Shown: positions 8,765-15,922 of the stretch, piece after piece
Position numbering within the stretch: the stretch's first letter is position 1
Layout of the letters: every line of letters starts with the position of its first letter
From: Drechmeria coniospora
Lineage: Eukaryota > Ascomycota > Sordariomycetes > Hypocreales > Ophiocordycipitaceae
NCBI RefSeq assembly: GCF_001625195.1
Contig: NW_024467513.1
Coordinates: 1 to 15,922, forward strand
Length of the DNA stretch: 15,922 bases
Reading direction: 5' to 3'
Position numbers and translations under genes: made by a program
The notes under the pieces: model-generated
Database searches by the model: none
Seen by the model: the letters and a program-made list of their open reading frames with translations, nothing else
Told to the model about the DNA's origin: nothing

Positions 8765-8945
8765 GTGGGTTGGGTAGGTTGGGTAGGTCTCGATAGGTGC
8801 AATCGGGTGGGTCTCGTTGGGTGCAATTGGGTGGGTCTCGTTGGGTGCAATTGGGTGGGTCTCGTTAGGTGCAATTGGGCAGGTCCTATCGGGCGGGGTC
8901 GGATGGGTCTTATTGGGTAGGATCGGGTAGGTCTCATTGGGTGGG
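8765..8945 (-). repeat. 24-bp coding repeat in ORF1, copy B
   Basis: Same array as in copy A but with four [12 protein letters not shown] units, the last changed to IAPIETYP. The length difference shows expansion or contraction since the copies separated. Confidence 0.75.
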
Positions 8946-9199
8946 GTCAGCACGCGCGGGGTTGCGTTTCTGGCGGCCCTCTTCCTCCCAGTTGAAGGTA
9001 TCTTTGACCCCCGACTGTATGCGCGCAATCGGCTGCGCGCGGCTGTAACTCGAGGATCGTAATGTCCCAATTAAGGGGAATTAAAAGAACTATAATTTGG
9101 CTATTTTATTGTGGTTTTAATCGATCGGGTGGGCGCGTGGTGTTAATAGTGATCCAATTCTACTAGGGTAGATTGGACTACCTTTAGTTATAATTAGTT

Positions 9200-10140
9200 A
9201 TACCTAGGATTTTGTAATTAGTCGGAAGGTTATAAACTTAGACCGATTATTTACTAAATAGTAGGTTAAGCTAGTATTGTAGAGTAGGCCTATATAGTAT
9301 ATATTAGCGTTAGTAACGTTATATAGTATATTAATATTACCTAAGTTAGGTAATATTTCTAATTCTTCTGTACAGTTAGAATTAGTATTTAATTCCTAGT
9401 AGGAATAAGATAAATCTATATAGCTAGCGGCTAGACTATAGTTACTAACTAGGAAACTACTAGTTTCGATTTTCTTCTAGAAGGTTAACTATAAGGTATT
9501 ATAGACCTAAGGTATTTATTTTAAGTCCTAAGGCTCGGGAAGACTAAATAGTATTGTATTATATAGTAACCTATTGTAGAAAAATAGGCTTAACTATTGC
9601 AAGGTATTAGTTAGCTTAATCTAGTAGATCGATTGTTACTTTAGTTAGTTATAGCCTAGTAAGTTAACTGTTAAATTTAGTATTAAATACCTTAAGTATT
9701 CCTTTGTACTCCTTAAATATAAGGGTATAGTAAGCATTATATAGGTTAAAGCGTTTAGCTTTATAACCTTTAGAGTATTATTTTTTTAATAATAGGAAAA
9801 CCTTAGTTAGGTTTTTAATCTATATAATAAATACTAAGGTTTCTTCCGTATAGCTATCCTGTAATAGTATAAGTAAATAGGCTTAATTTCTGCTTAAGAA
9901 GTTAGATATAATTAAAGGTTTATTTAGAAAACTTTCTAGGTCTAGGGCTTAAAGTTAAATTAATAGGGATTACTCCTATAGTTTATAATTCTTAGTACCT
10001 TTAAGTTTTATATATTCTAGGAATTAATAGACTTTTTTATTTAACTTATAGCTAGAGTTAAAATCCTCTATCTTTATAATAATAATACTATTACTAAGAT
10101 TGCTAAGAGTTAACTTCATTATATTTAGTTAATCTTATAT
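9200..10140 (-). pseudogene. Copia gag relic (RIP-degraded)
   Basis: Nucleocapsid-region relic, read from about 10130 leftward. ATGAAGTTAACTCTTAGC could be the start. Pieces such as FNSSYKLNKKVY, FLEYIKLKGTKNYKL followed by stop-Glu (TGG turned TAG would give W-E), ESFLNKPLIIS and FLKQKLSLFTYTIT resemble the copia gag pattern (L-x-G-x-x-N-Y-x-x-W). Stops are frequent, and C is depleted before A on the coding strand. Position next to LTR, PBS and leader supports gag. No usable frame remains. The 60 bases or so from 9148 to 9200 look like more of the same. Confidence 0.55.
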
Positions 10141-10395
10141 CTATAGAACAATAGTATTAAGTTATTATATAAATTAAGTATATTATTGTAAAAGTTTATC
10201 GATTTACGTTTACTATACTAGTAGATATTTTTCGATTTCCGATAGGTTAGTTCCCTAACCTTAATTGGTAGGATTTATTTTCTAGTTAGTAACTAGATTC
10301 CGATTTTACCTTACCTACCTAGCTAGTAGTACTAATAATAGGTCTTCTACTAGTAGTACTAGTAGGAGTTAAAGCTATAGTTAAATAACCAATAG

Positions 10396-10741
10396 TTACT
10401 AGTAGTACTAGTAAATAACGTACTAATAGTACTAGCCGTTAGGGGAGCCGTTTAGTAACTAGGGATTACTAGTAGTACTAGTAGATAACGTACTAGTAGT
10501 ACTAGTAGTTAGGGGAGCCGTTTAGTAACTAGGGATTACTAGTAGTACTAGTAGGTAACTTAGTAAGTTATAGAATTCGACTATAAGTTACTAGTAGTAC
10601 TGGTATATAACTTAGTAAGTTATAGAGGTCGATTCGAAGGTTACTAGTAATATTGGTATATAACTTAGTAAGTTATAAAGGTCGATCTAAGATTACTAGT
10701 AGTACTAGTAGGTAGCTTAGTAAGCTATAGAGATCGATTTA
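10396..10741. repeat. Tandem repeats in the copia leader
   Basis: Two 70-bp units (10396-10465, 10466-10535) followed by four related units of about 49-53 bp (10536-10741). Every unit opens with a version of TTACTAGTAGTACTAGTA. The shorter units share AACTTAGTAAGTTATAGAGG. They lie between the primer-binding site and gag; function unknown. Confidence 0.8.
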
Positions 10742-10761
10742 GGGGGATTAATTATAGTCCT

Positions 10762-10779
10762 TCCGGGCTTATAACCTTT
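10762..10779 (-). promoter_or_regulatory. Copia-type primer-binding site (internal initiator tRNA)
   Basis: Minus strand next to the LTR end reads AAAGGTTATAAGCCCGGAA. GGTTATGAGCCC is complementary to the anticodon-loop region of eukaryotic initiator tRNA-Met (GGGCTCATAACCC), the half-tRNA primer known for copia elements. One base differs (G to A), as RIP would give. Confidence 0.7.
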
Positions 10780-11362
10780 TGTAATTTAGGTACGTAAGAG
10801 GAGGGGTAGTAGAAGTATATCGTATAGATTAGGGAATTAATTAAGCTATTAGTAATAGCATAAGGGGAACTAGTTAGTAACTAGATAAGAGTATAAACTT
10901 AGTAGTACTAAATTATATAAATAAATACAATTATATTTTAAAAAAGAAAAACTATTCTAAGAGAATAGCTACTACCTTATATAGGTATAGAAGTATAGTA
11001 AAGACTATTCTAGCTTATTCTATAAGGTTTTAGCTTATTCTATAAGTAGGGTAAGTAATATTCTGGCTTATTCTAAGGAGTTCTAGTATATTCTATAAGT
11101 AGGGTATAGAATATTCTAGAATATTCTAGGATATTCTAGAGCATTCTATACTATACCTAATTAGGTAAGTATCTCTAACAATAGTTTAAAGAAATAGTAT
11201 ATTGTATACTATTAGTTAGCTCTATATACTTACTTATACTCTTAGTATAGTATAGTATATCTACTAGTAGTAGTACTTCTAATAGTTACTACTAGTAGTA
11301 GTAATAATAGGATAGTATCCTATTTAGGTAGTCTTACTAGTATAAATCCTAGTATTTTAATA
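10780..11362 (-). repeat. 5' LTR of the older copia element
   Basis: About 583 bp. On the plus strand it starts TGTAATTTAGGTACGTAAG and ends TATTTTAATA, matching TGCAATTTAGGTGCGCAAG and TATTTTTAACA of the LTR at 13267-14121 (terminal CA turned to TA). The outer roughly 150 bp and 170 bp align well with that LTR; the middle (10930-11190) does not and is made of TTCTATAAG/ATTCTAGA-type repeats. It is the 5' LTR because the primer-binding site lies on its left. Confidence 0.75.
11109..11146. promoter_or_regulatory. Heat-shock-element-like GAA/TTC array in the LTR
   Basis: Triplets at exact 5-bp steps: GAA 11109, TTC 11114, GAA 11119, TTC 11124, GGA 11129, TTC 11134, GAG 11139, TTC 11144. Six of eight fit the alternating nGAAn/nTTCn rule for heat-shock factor binding. 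It lies about 220-250 bp inside the 5' LTR in the transcription direction, where U3 control sites are expected. Whether it functions is unknown. Confidence 0.5.
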
Positions 11363-11612
11363 ATATATAGTTGCTATAGCGCCCTATAGGGTAGGCCCTT
11401 TTGGGTACTTACTAGCCTAGATAGGCCTAGGAAGGCGGCCCTAGCTAGGGTTATTCGGTTTTCGATATATAATCTAAACAATAGCTTTGAATCGAACCAA
11501 ATACCTAGCTACCTAATAACGGGCTTTAGTATAATTACTATATTAGCTATTGTTACGCCTTCCGTTATAGGGGCTCTTTATATAGTAAAGTGGATTAGTT
11601 CCGTTTTCCCGT
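11363..11612 (-). pseudogene. LINE RT thumb relic (family D)
   Basis: Minus-strand coding with DYGKTELIHFTI, then LGIWFDSKLLFRLYIENRI, ARAAFLGLSRLVSTQKGLPYRALQQLY. This is the familiar end of a LINE RT (KTELIHF, then LGxWxDxxL and the Leu/Arg-rich thumb). W-to-stop changes are present (such as before RAPITEG and before LGIWF). The left side is cut by the copia LTR end at 11362; the right side joins RNase H sequence that should lie downstream, not upstream. Confidence 0.75.
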
Positions 11613-11618
11613 AGTCCC

Positions 11619-12160
11619 TATACTAGGCCCTAGTTAGGCTACTATGTACAGCCTAGTCTGCAATTTTATTCCCTATAATTCCAACGTAGCCAGGGTACTA
11701 TATTAGGTTATAGCTACCTTCCGGTCCGCTAGGCTATTTACTAGCTGCCTTGCCTTATAGGCTAGGTCGCTATAGCCTATAGTTACCTTTTGGATAGCTA
11801 CTTGGCTATCTATAAAAAGATAGGCTTCTTACAGTAGGGGGTTTCGTTAGGATAAGGCTTTTAGGGCCCTTATTATCCCAATTAGCTCGGCATTAACTAC
11901 TTTAATCCTAGGACCTAGGTTATAGGCCTTTGCCCCTAGGGCCCGGCCTGTAGGGTCCGTTTTGTAAAAGGCGTACGAGTTTGTTGTTTAACCCCTAATA
12001 GTCCCTTGTAACCCGTCTGTATAATAAATAATACAGTTATTAAATTCTAGGTCCCTTAGAAGGGTTTTGTATTCTAATTTAGCAGTCTCCTTAGGGCTTT
12101 GCGAAATACTTATAGAGGCCCTAGGCCCTAGGGCCTAGGGGGCTTGCTAGGCCGCTCTTT
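11619..12160 (-). pseudogene. LINE RNase H relic (family C), RIP-degraded
   Basis: Aligns with the RNase H of the insertion at 4848-5962 (from about 5557 to 5962) and extends further 5'. It reads SPKETAKLEYKTLLRDLEF, IIYYTDGLQGTIRG, ALGAKAYNLGPRIKVVNAEL, AYLFIDS-stop, ATIGYSDLAYKARQLVNSLA and IGNKIAD-stop. Compared with the intact copy it has Q-to-stop, D-to-N (VVNAE) and E-to-K (GNKIAD) changes, all C-to-T or G-to-A. The zinc motif and 3' UTR are missing on the left. Confidence 0.82.
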
Positions 12161-12374
12161 GTCTTCTTATCTCTATTGTATAGTAACCCTATTAGTATTA
12201 GTTTACGTCGGACCTAGAGAAGTATCGCTAGGCTATTAATAGTTAAGGGAGTCTATACTAATCCTAGCATAGTACCGGACTATACCACTTCGGATGCTTA
12301 ATGCTATATTACTGCAGTAATTTACTAATATAACTACTTGATTTCTATAAACTAGTCGAGTAGTAGTTAACTAA
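12161..12374 (-). other. Decayed sequence, possibly more LINE ORF2
   Basis: One minus frame gives TPLTINSLAILL-stop-VRRKLILIGLL, reminiscent of the Pro-Leu/Arg-rich segment between thumb and RNase H in LINEs, and it adjoins the RNase H relic on the correct side. Too degraded to be sure. Nothing else recognised. Confidence 0.3.
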
Positions 12375-12385
12375 CGGTAGTATTT
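12375..12385. repeat. Target-site duplication of the micro-insertion, left
   Basis: CGGTAGTATTT, matched by CAGTAGTATTT at 12433-12443. Confidence 0.78.
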
Positions 12386-12432
12386 TCGCGCTATAGCCCC
12401 TAGGGCTGTATGCGCGTAATGAATAAAAAAAA
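12386..12432 (+). mobile_element. 47-bp micro-insertion: LINE 3' hairpin plus poly(A)
   Basis: Plus-strand CGCGCTATAGCCCCTAGGG, then CTGTATGCGCGTAATGA and TAAAAAAAA. This is the same 3' terminus as the family C LINE (reverse complement of about 4858-4895) with C-to-T changes. It is flanked by an 11-bp duplication, CGGTAGTATTT (12375-12385) and CAGTAGTATTT (12433-12443), differing by one G/A. An extreme 5' truncation product. Confidence 0.8.
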
Positions 12433-12443
12433 CAGTAGTATTT
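12433..12443. repeat. Target-site duplication of the micro-insertion, right
   Basis: CAGTAGTATTT; the single difference from the left copy is a G/A transition. Confidence 0.78.
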
Positions 12444-13266
12444 GTAACGATATTGTATATTGTACTCTCCTTCTAGCCTACTCTATACTCTTTATATATA
12501 ATATATAGATTACTTATATATATAGCTTCCTTCTTTCTATACTTATTGTTTTTTTCTTCCTCCCTAGTTTAAAAATTCTATAGTCTTTATATATACTACC
12601 TTCCTATTAGTTAGTATTATAATATTATTTTTAAACTCTATTAGCCTACCCCTAAGATAATTATTCGGCTAAACCCTAAGTCTAATAGAATATTAGGCCC
12701 TACTAATTATACTACTTACTTAGCTATTACCTAAAGCCTTAACTTAATACTACTATTAGAATAACTAAGTAGTTTTACCTTAAGCTCTAACCTAGCTTTA
12801 CTTAAAATTATTACCTTACTCTAAGTATACTTACAATAGCTTAAAGGAATAAGTAAAGCTTCCCCTACCTTTACCCTTAAACTAATACCTCCTACTACTA
12901 TAGCTTCTACCGCCCGCCCTATACTATATTTAACCTTATTTAATAGTAACTTAGTCCTTTTCTCTTTTTAGTTACTAAAAATTAAAGCTAAAGTTAAATA
13001 TAAAGGTACCTTTATTAATAATAATAAAGCCTAATTCTACTATATTTTCGGCTAACTAGGACTAAAACCTAAAAAGATCCTAGCTACTTAGTTAAAGTAT
13101 AAGTAGAAAATAAATAAATTTAACTACTAAAAGATTATTTAGTAATTAAATATAATTTATAGTAACCTAAATTAAGCTAAGAAAGCCCTTAAGAAATTAT
13201 TATAGCTTTACTAAACTATTATATCTATAAAGTTCCTTTTTATTTTTAAAAGTATATTACTTATCT
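12444..13266. other. AT-rich, G-poor stretch, unidentified relic
   Basis: Very few CpA/TpG and many TAA/TAG in all frames. The plus strand is C- and A-rich but G-poor, the composition seen on the coding strand of the copia relics, so a plus-strand coding relic is possible. One plus frame near 13008-13200 gives FYYIFG, LGLKPKKILAT, LKYK, KINKFNY, QAKKALKKLL-like pieces between stops, most of which could have been Gln or Trp. I do not recognise the family. An early stretch (12480-12560) is simple TATATA/TTCTT sequence. Confidence 0.4.
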
Positions 13267-14121
13267 TGCAATTTAGGTGCGCAAGAAGAGGGGTAGTGGA
13301 AGTATATCGCACGGACCAGGGAATTAATTAAGCTGTTAGTAACAGTATAAGGGGAACCAGTTAGTAACTGGGTAAAAGTGCAAACTTAGTAGTACTAAAT
13401 TTATAAACGAATGCGATTATTCTATTAAGTACAGTATAGGAGAAATAGGACTATTTATGTCTTGGAGGTAGTACCTCGATAACCTTAGGTTCCTGGGTCG
13501 AGACTATAACTACTATACTAATGTGTGTATATACGATCTGCAATAACTTAGTGTGCCTAAGTCGAGACTATAACTGCTATACTAATGTACGCATATACGA
13601 GCTGCGATAACCTAGTATGCCTAAGTCGAGACTATAATTGCCGTACTAATGTACGCATATATAAGCCTATTAAGTTAGGTGGCCAGTCCATTATACTGCG
13701 CAGTAGGTTACCTGCTTAGTTGTATTCGTATAGTGAGTTACCGGCTTAGTTGTCCCTGTACTATAGTTCAAATTGCTAAGAGTAGTACTCTTGGCTGGTA
13801 ACGGCTAGTAGTCGTTGGGAGAATGTTAATTGGTGTTCCGATTAATTAACTCTAGTAGTCGACTGACTACTATATATATAGGTTAGGTTGTAGTAGTGGG
13901 TTGGCTGGTAGTAGTACTGCCGGTAGTCGCTCCGAGTCGTAGTTCGGAGAAGTAGTATGTTGTATACTATTAGTTAACTCTATATGCTTACTAATACTTA
14001 TAGTATAGTATAGTATATTTGCTAGTAGTAGTACTCCTAGCTGTTACTACTAGTAGTAGTAGCAATAGGATAGTATCCTATTTAGGTAGTCTTACTAGTA
14101 TAAATACTAGTATTTTTAACA
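13267..14121 (-). repeat. 3' LTR of the copia element
   Basis: 855 bp with TG...CA ends (plus strand TGCAATTTAGG ... TTTTTAACA; minus strand starts TGTTAAAAATAC). It directly follows a purine tract. Its outer parts match the LTR at 10780-11362; its centre carries a different 64-bp repeat. Confidence 0.85.
13478..13672. repeat. 64-bp tandem repeat inside the 3' LTR
   Basis: Two full units starting GTCGAGACTATAACT (13497-13560, 13561-13624), a partial third (13625 to about 13672) and a short partial unit before the first. Units contain TACTAATGT and a TATATACGA-like core. Confidence 0.82.
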
Positions 14122-14129
14122 CCCCCTCT
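14122..14129 (-). promoter_or_regulatory. Polypurine tract of the copia element
   Basis: Minus strand AGAGGGGG immediately before the LTR start TGTTA. This primes plus-strand DNA synthesis in LTR elements and fixes the LTR boundary at 14121. Confidence 0.82.
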
Positions 14130-14150
14130 ATTTAGCTAGTATAACTACTG

Positions 14151-15650
14151 CTAAATAGGGATCCCTTGGAGACCTAGTAGGCCAAGGTAGCGTTGGAAGA
14201 GATTAGCGGTAAGGGCCTTAGTAAGGCCGTCGGCAGGCATGGACTTAGTGTTTAGGTAACTAATTTTGGCTAGTCCGTTTACTGCTTCTTGCCGAATATA
14301 CTAGAACTTTAGCAGTATATGCTTTGTTTAGTTGTGCTAATTGGGGTTATTGGCATTAGAGATAGATTTATTATTATTGCATAGAAGTGGAATAGGCTTT
14401 TTAAGACCCTTACCTATTTCTATAAATAGACTATCTAGCTATTTAAGTTCCCGAATAGCTTCCAGTAGGGCATCTAATTCTGCCTCTACAGTAGAAAGAG
14501 CAATAGTATTAGCCCTTTTTGATTTCCAGTAGATTGGTCTACCTGCTAGGGTAAAGAGGTACCTATAGGTAGACTTAGAAGAATTTAAGTTACCTGCAAA
14601 GTTGCTATTGGAAAATCCGAGTACGTTAGGTGCTGCGGACTTAGACTAGTAGTAGATAGCTAGGTCTATAGTTCCTTTTAGATATTGAAGGAGGTTCTTG
14701 CCGGCTAATAGCTATAGACTAGTAGCCTAGTATATATACCGAGATAGCTATTGGATTGCAAAGGCTATATCTAGTCGGGTTAATAGTATAAGGTATATTA
14801 AAGTCCCTACTATCTGTTGGTATACTAGTTGGTCGGTTGCGGATAAGGGAGTAAGGGGCGTTGTAATAGCCTGCTTACGTACTCCTGGCTGTAGTGGTAT
14901 TACTACTGCCTTGGCCTCCTTTAACCTAAATCGGGTTAGGGCTTTCTTAATATACCCTTTTTGGCTAAGGGTAATAGCCTTAGTCGTTCGACTGATCTGT
15001 ATGCCTAAGAAGAAGGCGGCCTGTCCGTAGTCTTTAATTGGGTATACCTTATGTAGTTGTTGTTTTAACTTATTGATATATATAAGGTTTGGTCCAATAA
15101 GTAGGCAGTCGTCGACGTAGCTAACTATATAAGTACTAGTAGTACTGTTATAGTAGATAGCCGGATTAGATACTAAAGGGCTGTATCCGTATTGGTGTAG
15201 CAGTTTAGTAAGTACCTCCTACTACTCTCTAGGTCCTTGTTTTAGGCCGTAGAGTGCCTTTTTCAGAAGGATACCTTGTTTAACTGCTAGGTTATAGCCT
15301 AGCTTAGCTAGTAGTTTAGCTAAATTATTTATCTTATTAAGACTAATAAATACTTCCAGTCCCTTAGGAATTTTAAGGTAATTGACTTTGCGTAGCTTAC
15401 TGTTTAGGAAAGCACCAATAAAGTCAATCTGTTTAACGTACTATGTTATGGAGTTACTAGTACTACCAGTATCTAGTGGTCGGAAATAGTTGTTAAGAAA
15501 CCTACGGAATACTAACTTAAGGTACGAGGCATTGGAGTACTTATACTCTAATGCCTGCTTAGTCATAGGATACGAGTTACGTACGGTAGCGCGTGGCTCT
15601 ATCCTAGGACATAGCTCTATTAGGTAAAGCCTAATATTATAACATATCCC
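14151..15650 (-). pseudogene. Copia pol: reverse transcriptase and RNase H, RIP-degraded
   Basis: C-terminal half of the copia polyprotein. In order on the minus strand: QIDFIGAFLNSKLRKV (first catalytic Asp); LLKKALYGLKQGPRE followed by two stops (15219-15224, where W is expected); TYIVSYVDDCLLIG with YVDD at 15108-15119; AAFFLGIQISR; SQKGYIKKAL; YQQIVGTLIYL; TRLDIAFAIQ-stop-LSRYI. The RNase H part follows: GFSNSNFAGNLNSSKSTYRYLF, PIYWKSKRANTIALSTVEAEL, TKHILLKF, YIRQEAVNG, then the terminal SMPADGLTKAL and a TAG at 14151-14153. Stops stand mostly where family members have Trp or Gln, matching RIP. The frame is otherwise kept, so it is younger than the copia relic at 9148-11362. The first RT motifs near 15450-15650 are blurred. 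Confidence 0.88.
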
Positions 15651-15690
15651 CTCCTTCCTAATTCCTCCAGTAGTCCTTAATTAATCCAAT

Positions 15691-15693
<3 letters not shown>

Positions 15694-15724
<31 letters not shown>

Positions 15725-15922
15725 TCTGTCCTGTTCGCGGGTGGTTGCCGGGCGCGTGTGTTGACGCTTCTATAGCTAAGGTTCCGTTGCGGCCCGTTGC
15801 GCTGCCCCTTTGTCCTATTTGCGGGTAGTTACCTCTATCCTGTTTGCGGGTAGTTGCCGGGCGCGTATATTGATACTTCTGTAGCTAAGGTTCTATTGCG
15901 GCCCTGTTGCGCTGCCCCTCTG
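15694..15922 (-). mobile_element. 3' end of an unidentified non-LTR element with poly(A)
   Basis: A run of 28 T (15694-15721) is followed by GC-rich sequence made of a tandem repeat of about 90-120 bp. The first unit (15722-15811) and second (15842-15922) share TACCTCT(A/G)TCCTGTT and GCGGGT(A/G)GTTGCCGGG, plus TAGCTAAGGTTC and GTTGCGCTGCCCC; a short extra GTCCTATTTGCGGGTAGT lies between. The polarity (poly(A) on the minus strand) says a LINE or SINE inserted into the copia pol region. Its coding part, if any, is off-window. TAGCTAAGG loosely resembles a tRNA A box, but I see no good B box. Confidence 0.6.

Larger units (their letters stand above)
7157..9001 (-). pseudogene. LINE ORF1 (Gag-like), copy B, RIP-inactivated
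   Basis: Same protein as the copy A ORF1, with identical order of regions. The ATG is ATA (8999-9001), and CAG has become TAG at 8675-8677 inside the Gln-rich repeats, ending the first open segment. A second open segment, 8287 to 7697, keeps the Gly-Pro repeat in the same frame as the conserved region after it ([53 protein letters not shown]), which shows the native frame that copy A lost; it ends with TGG to TAG. In the first zinc knuckle (7334-7375) the second Cys is Tyr (CFRYQGY). ORF1 ends at TAA, 7157-7159, after ECEIYQAIRL. Confidence 0.84.
3414..9147 (-). mobile_element. LINE (Tad/I-like), copy B, interrupted twice
   Basis: Second copy of the same family. It reads from the right: leader (9147 to 9002), ORF1 (9001 to 7157), ORF2 endonuclease (about 7150 to 5971), then after the family C insertion the RT linker and RT core (4839 to 3414). 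It stops abruptly in the RT thumb region where copy A begins. Without the 1.1-kb insert, about 4.6 kb of element remains, close to a full LINE lacking the RT C-terminus and 3' UTR. RIP-like changes (CAG to TAG, TGG to TAG, ATG to ATA) have inactivated it. Confidence 0.85.
9148..11362 (-). mobile_element. Ty1/copia element, 5' portion, heavily mutated
   Basis: From the right: 5' LTR (10780-11362), primer-binding site, leader with tandem repeats, gag relic. The element runs leftward and is cut at 9147 by the 5' end of LINE copy B, so pol and the 3' LTR are missing from the window. Its LTR shares both ends with the 3' LTR at 13267-14121, so the two copia elements are related and lie in the same orientation, but they are different copies. 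Confidence 0.72.
13267..15693 (-). mobile_element. Ty1/copia element, 3' half
   Basis: From the right: RT and RNase H of pol (about 15650 to 14151), polypurine tract (14122-14129) and 3' LTR (13267-14121). The order RT then RNase H with no integrase after it is the Ty1/copia layout. Integrase, gag and the 5' LTR are not in the window; the element is cut at 15694 by another insertion. The 5 bp left of the LTR are TATCT; the partner duplication is off-window. Confidence 0.88.

Noticed and set aside
8755..8937. Minus ORF rich in RPTR/HPTRPT
   Set aside because: An off-frame reading of the 24-bp ORF1 repeat; the ORF1 frame gives IAPNETHP, shared with copy A.
10396..10741. CRISPR-like direct repeats
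   Set aside because: Units are contiguous with no unique spacers, in a eukaryotic copia leader.
10780..11362. Solo LTR
   Set aside because: The flanks CCTTT and ATATA do not match, and a primer-binding site lies on the inner side with gag-like sequence beyond, so it is a 5' LTR of a truncated element.
12160..12374. Host non-coding RNA or 5S-like gene
   Set aside because: No cloverleaf or pol III control region could be recognised; weak LINE-like coding on the minus strand explains it better.
14341..14532. Plus-strand ORF of 63 codons
   Set aside because: It is antisense to the copia RNase H domain (SKRANTIALSTVEAEL), which is clearly the real frame.
15722..15922. tRNA-derived SINE with A and B boxes
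   Set aside because: TAGCTAAGG is only a loose A-box match and no acceptable B box follows, so the class was left open.

Overview
The window looks like a transposon graveyard from a filamentous ascomycete (Pezizomycotina; inferred, not proven). I found no host gene, rRNA or tRNA. The evidence is Tad/I-type LINEs with ORF1 zinc knuckles, an APE-type endonuclease, RT and RNase H; Ty1/copia elements; and a RIP-like mutation pattern (CpA to TpA on both strands, TGG and CAG codons turned into TAG). Nearly everything recognisable is coded on the minus strand, so coding order runs right to left.

Positions 1-9147 hold two copies of one LINE family. Copy B (3414-9147) carries ORF1 (9001 to 7157), endonuclease (about 7150 to 5971) and RT (4839 to 3414). 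It is interrupted at 4848-5962 by a 5'-truncated second LINE (family C: RNase H, zinc motif, 3' hairpin, poly(A)) flanked by an 8-bp target-site duplication. Copy A (1-3413) ends with its 5' leader inside copy B's RT domain and runs off the left edge in its own RT linker. The most striking trait of the family is a 9-bp coding minisatellite, giving collagen-like Gly-Pro-Ser/Asn triplets, at three separate places in the same element: ORF1, endonuclease and the linker before RT.

Positions 9148-11362 are the 5' part of an old, heavily mutated copia element: 5' LTR (10780-11362), a copia-type half-tRNA primer-binding site, a leader of tandem repeats, and a gag relic. Its LTR holds an array of alternating GAA/TTC triplets every 5 bp that resembles a heat-shock element. 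Positions 11363-12375 are decayed LINE pieces (an RT thumb joined out of order to RNase H). Into their distal flank a 47-bp micro-insertion, essentially only a LINE 3' hairpin and poly(A), has landed with an 11-bp duplication. Positions 12444-13266 are AT-rich, G-poor and unidentified.

Positions 13267-15693 are the 3' half of a second copia element: 3' LTR with TG...CA ends (13267-14121), polypurine tract, and pol (RT and RNase H) with scattered stops. It is cut at 15694 by the poly(A) tail of a further element whose GC-rich tandem-repeat 3' end fills the window to 15922.

The nesting gives an order of events: the copia and LINE relics on the right are oldest; LINE B is younger but carries RIP-like stops; LINE C has no stops in 295 codons and is probably recent. 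Copy A lies inside B and has few RIP-type changes but many 1-nt indels.
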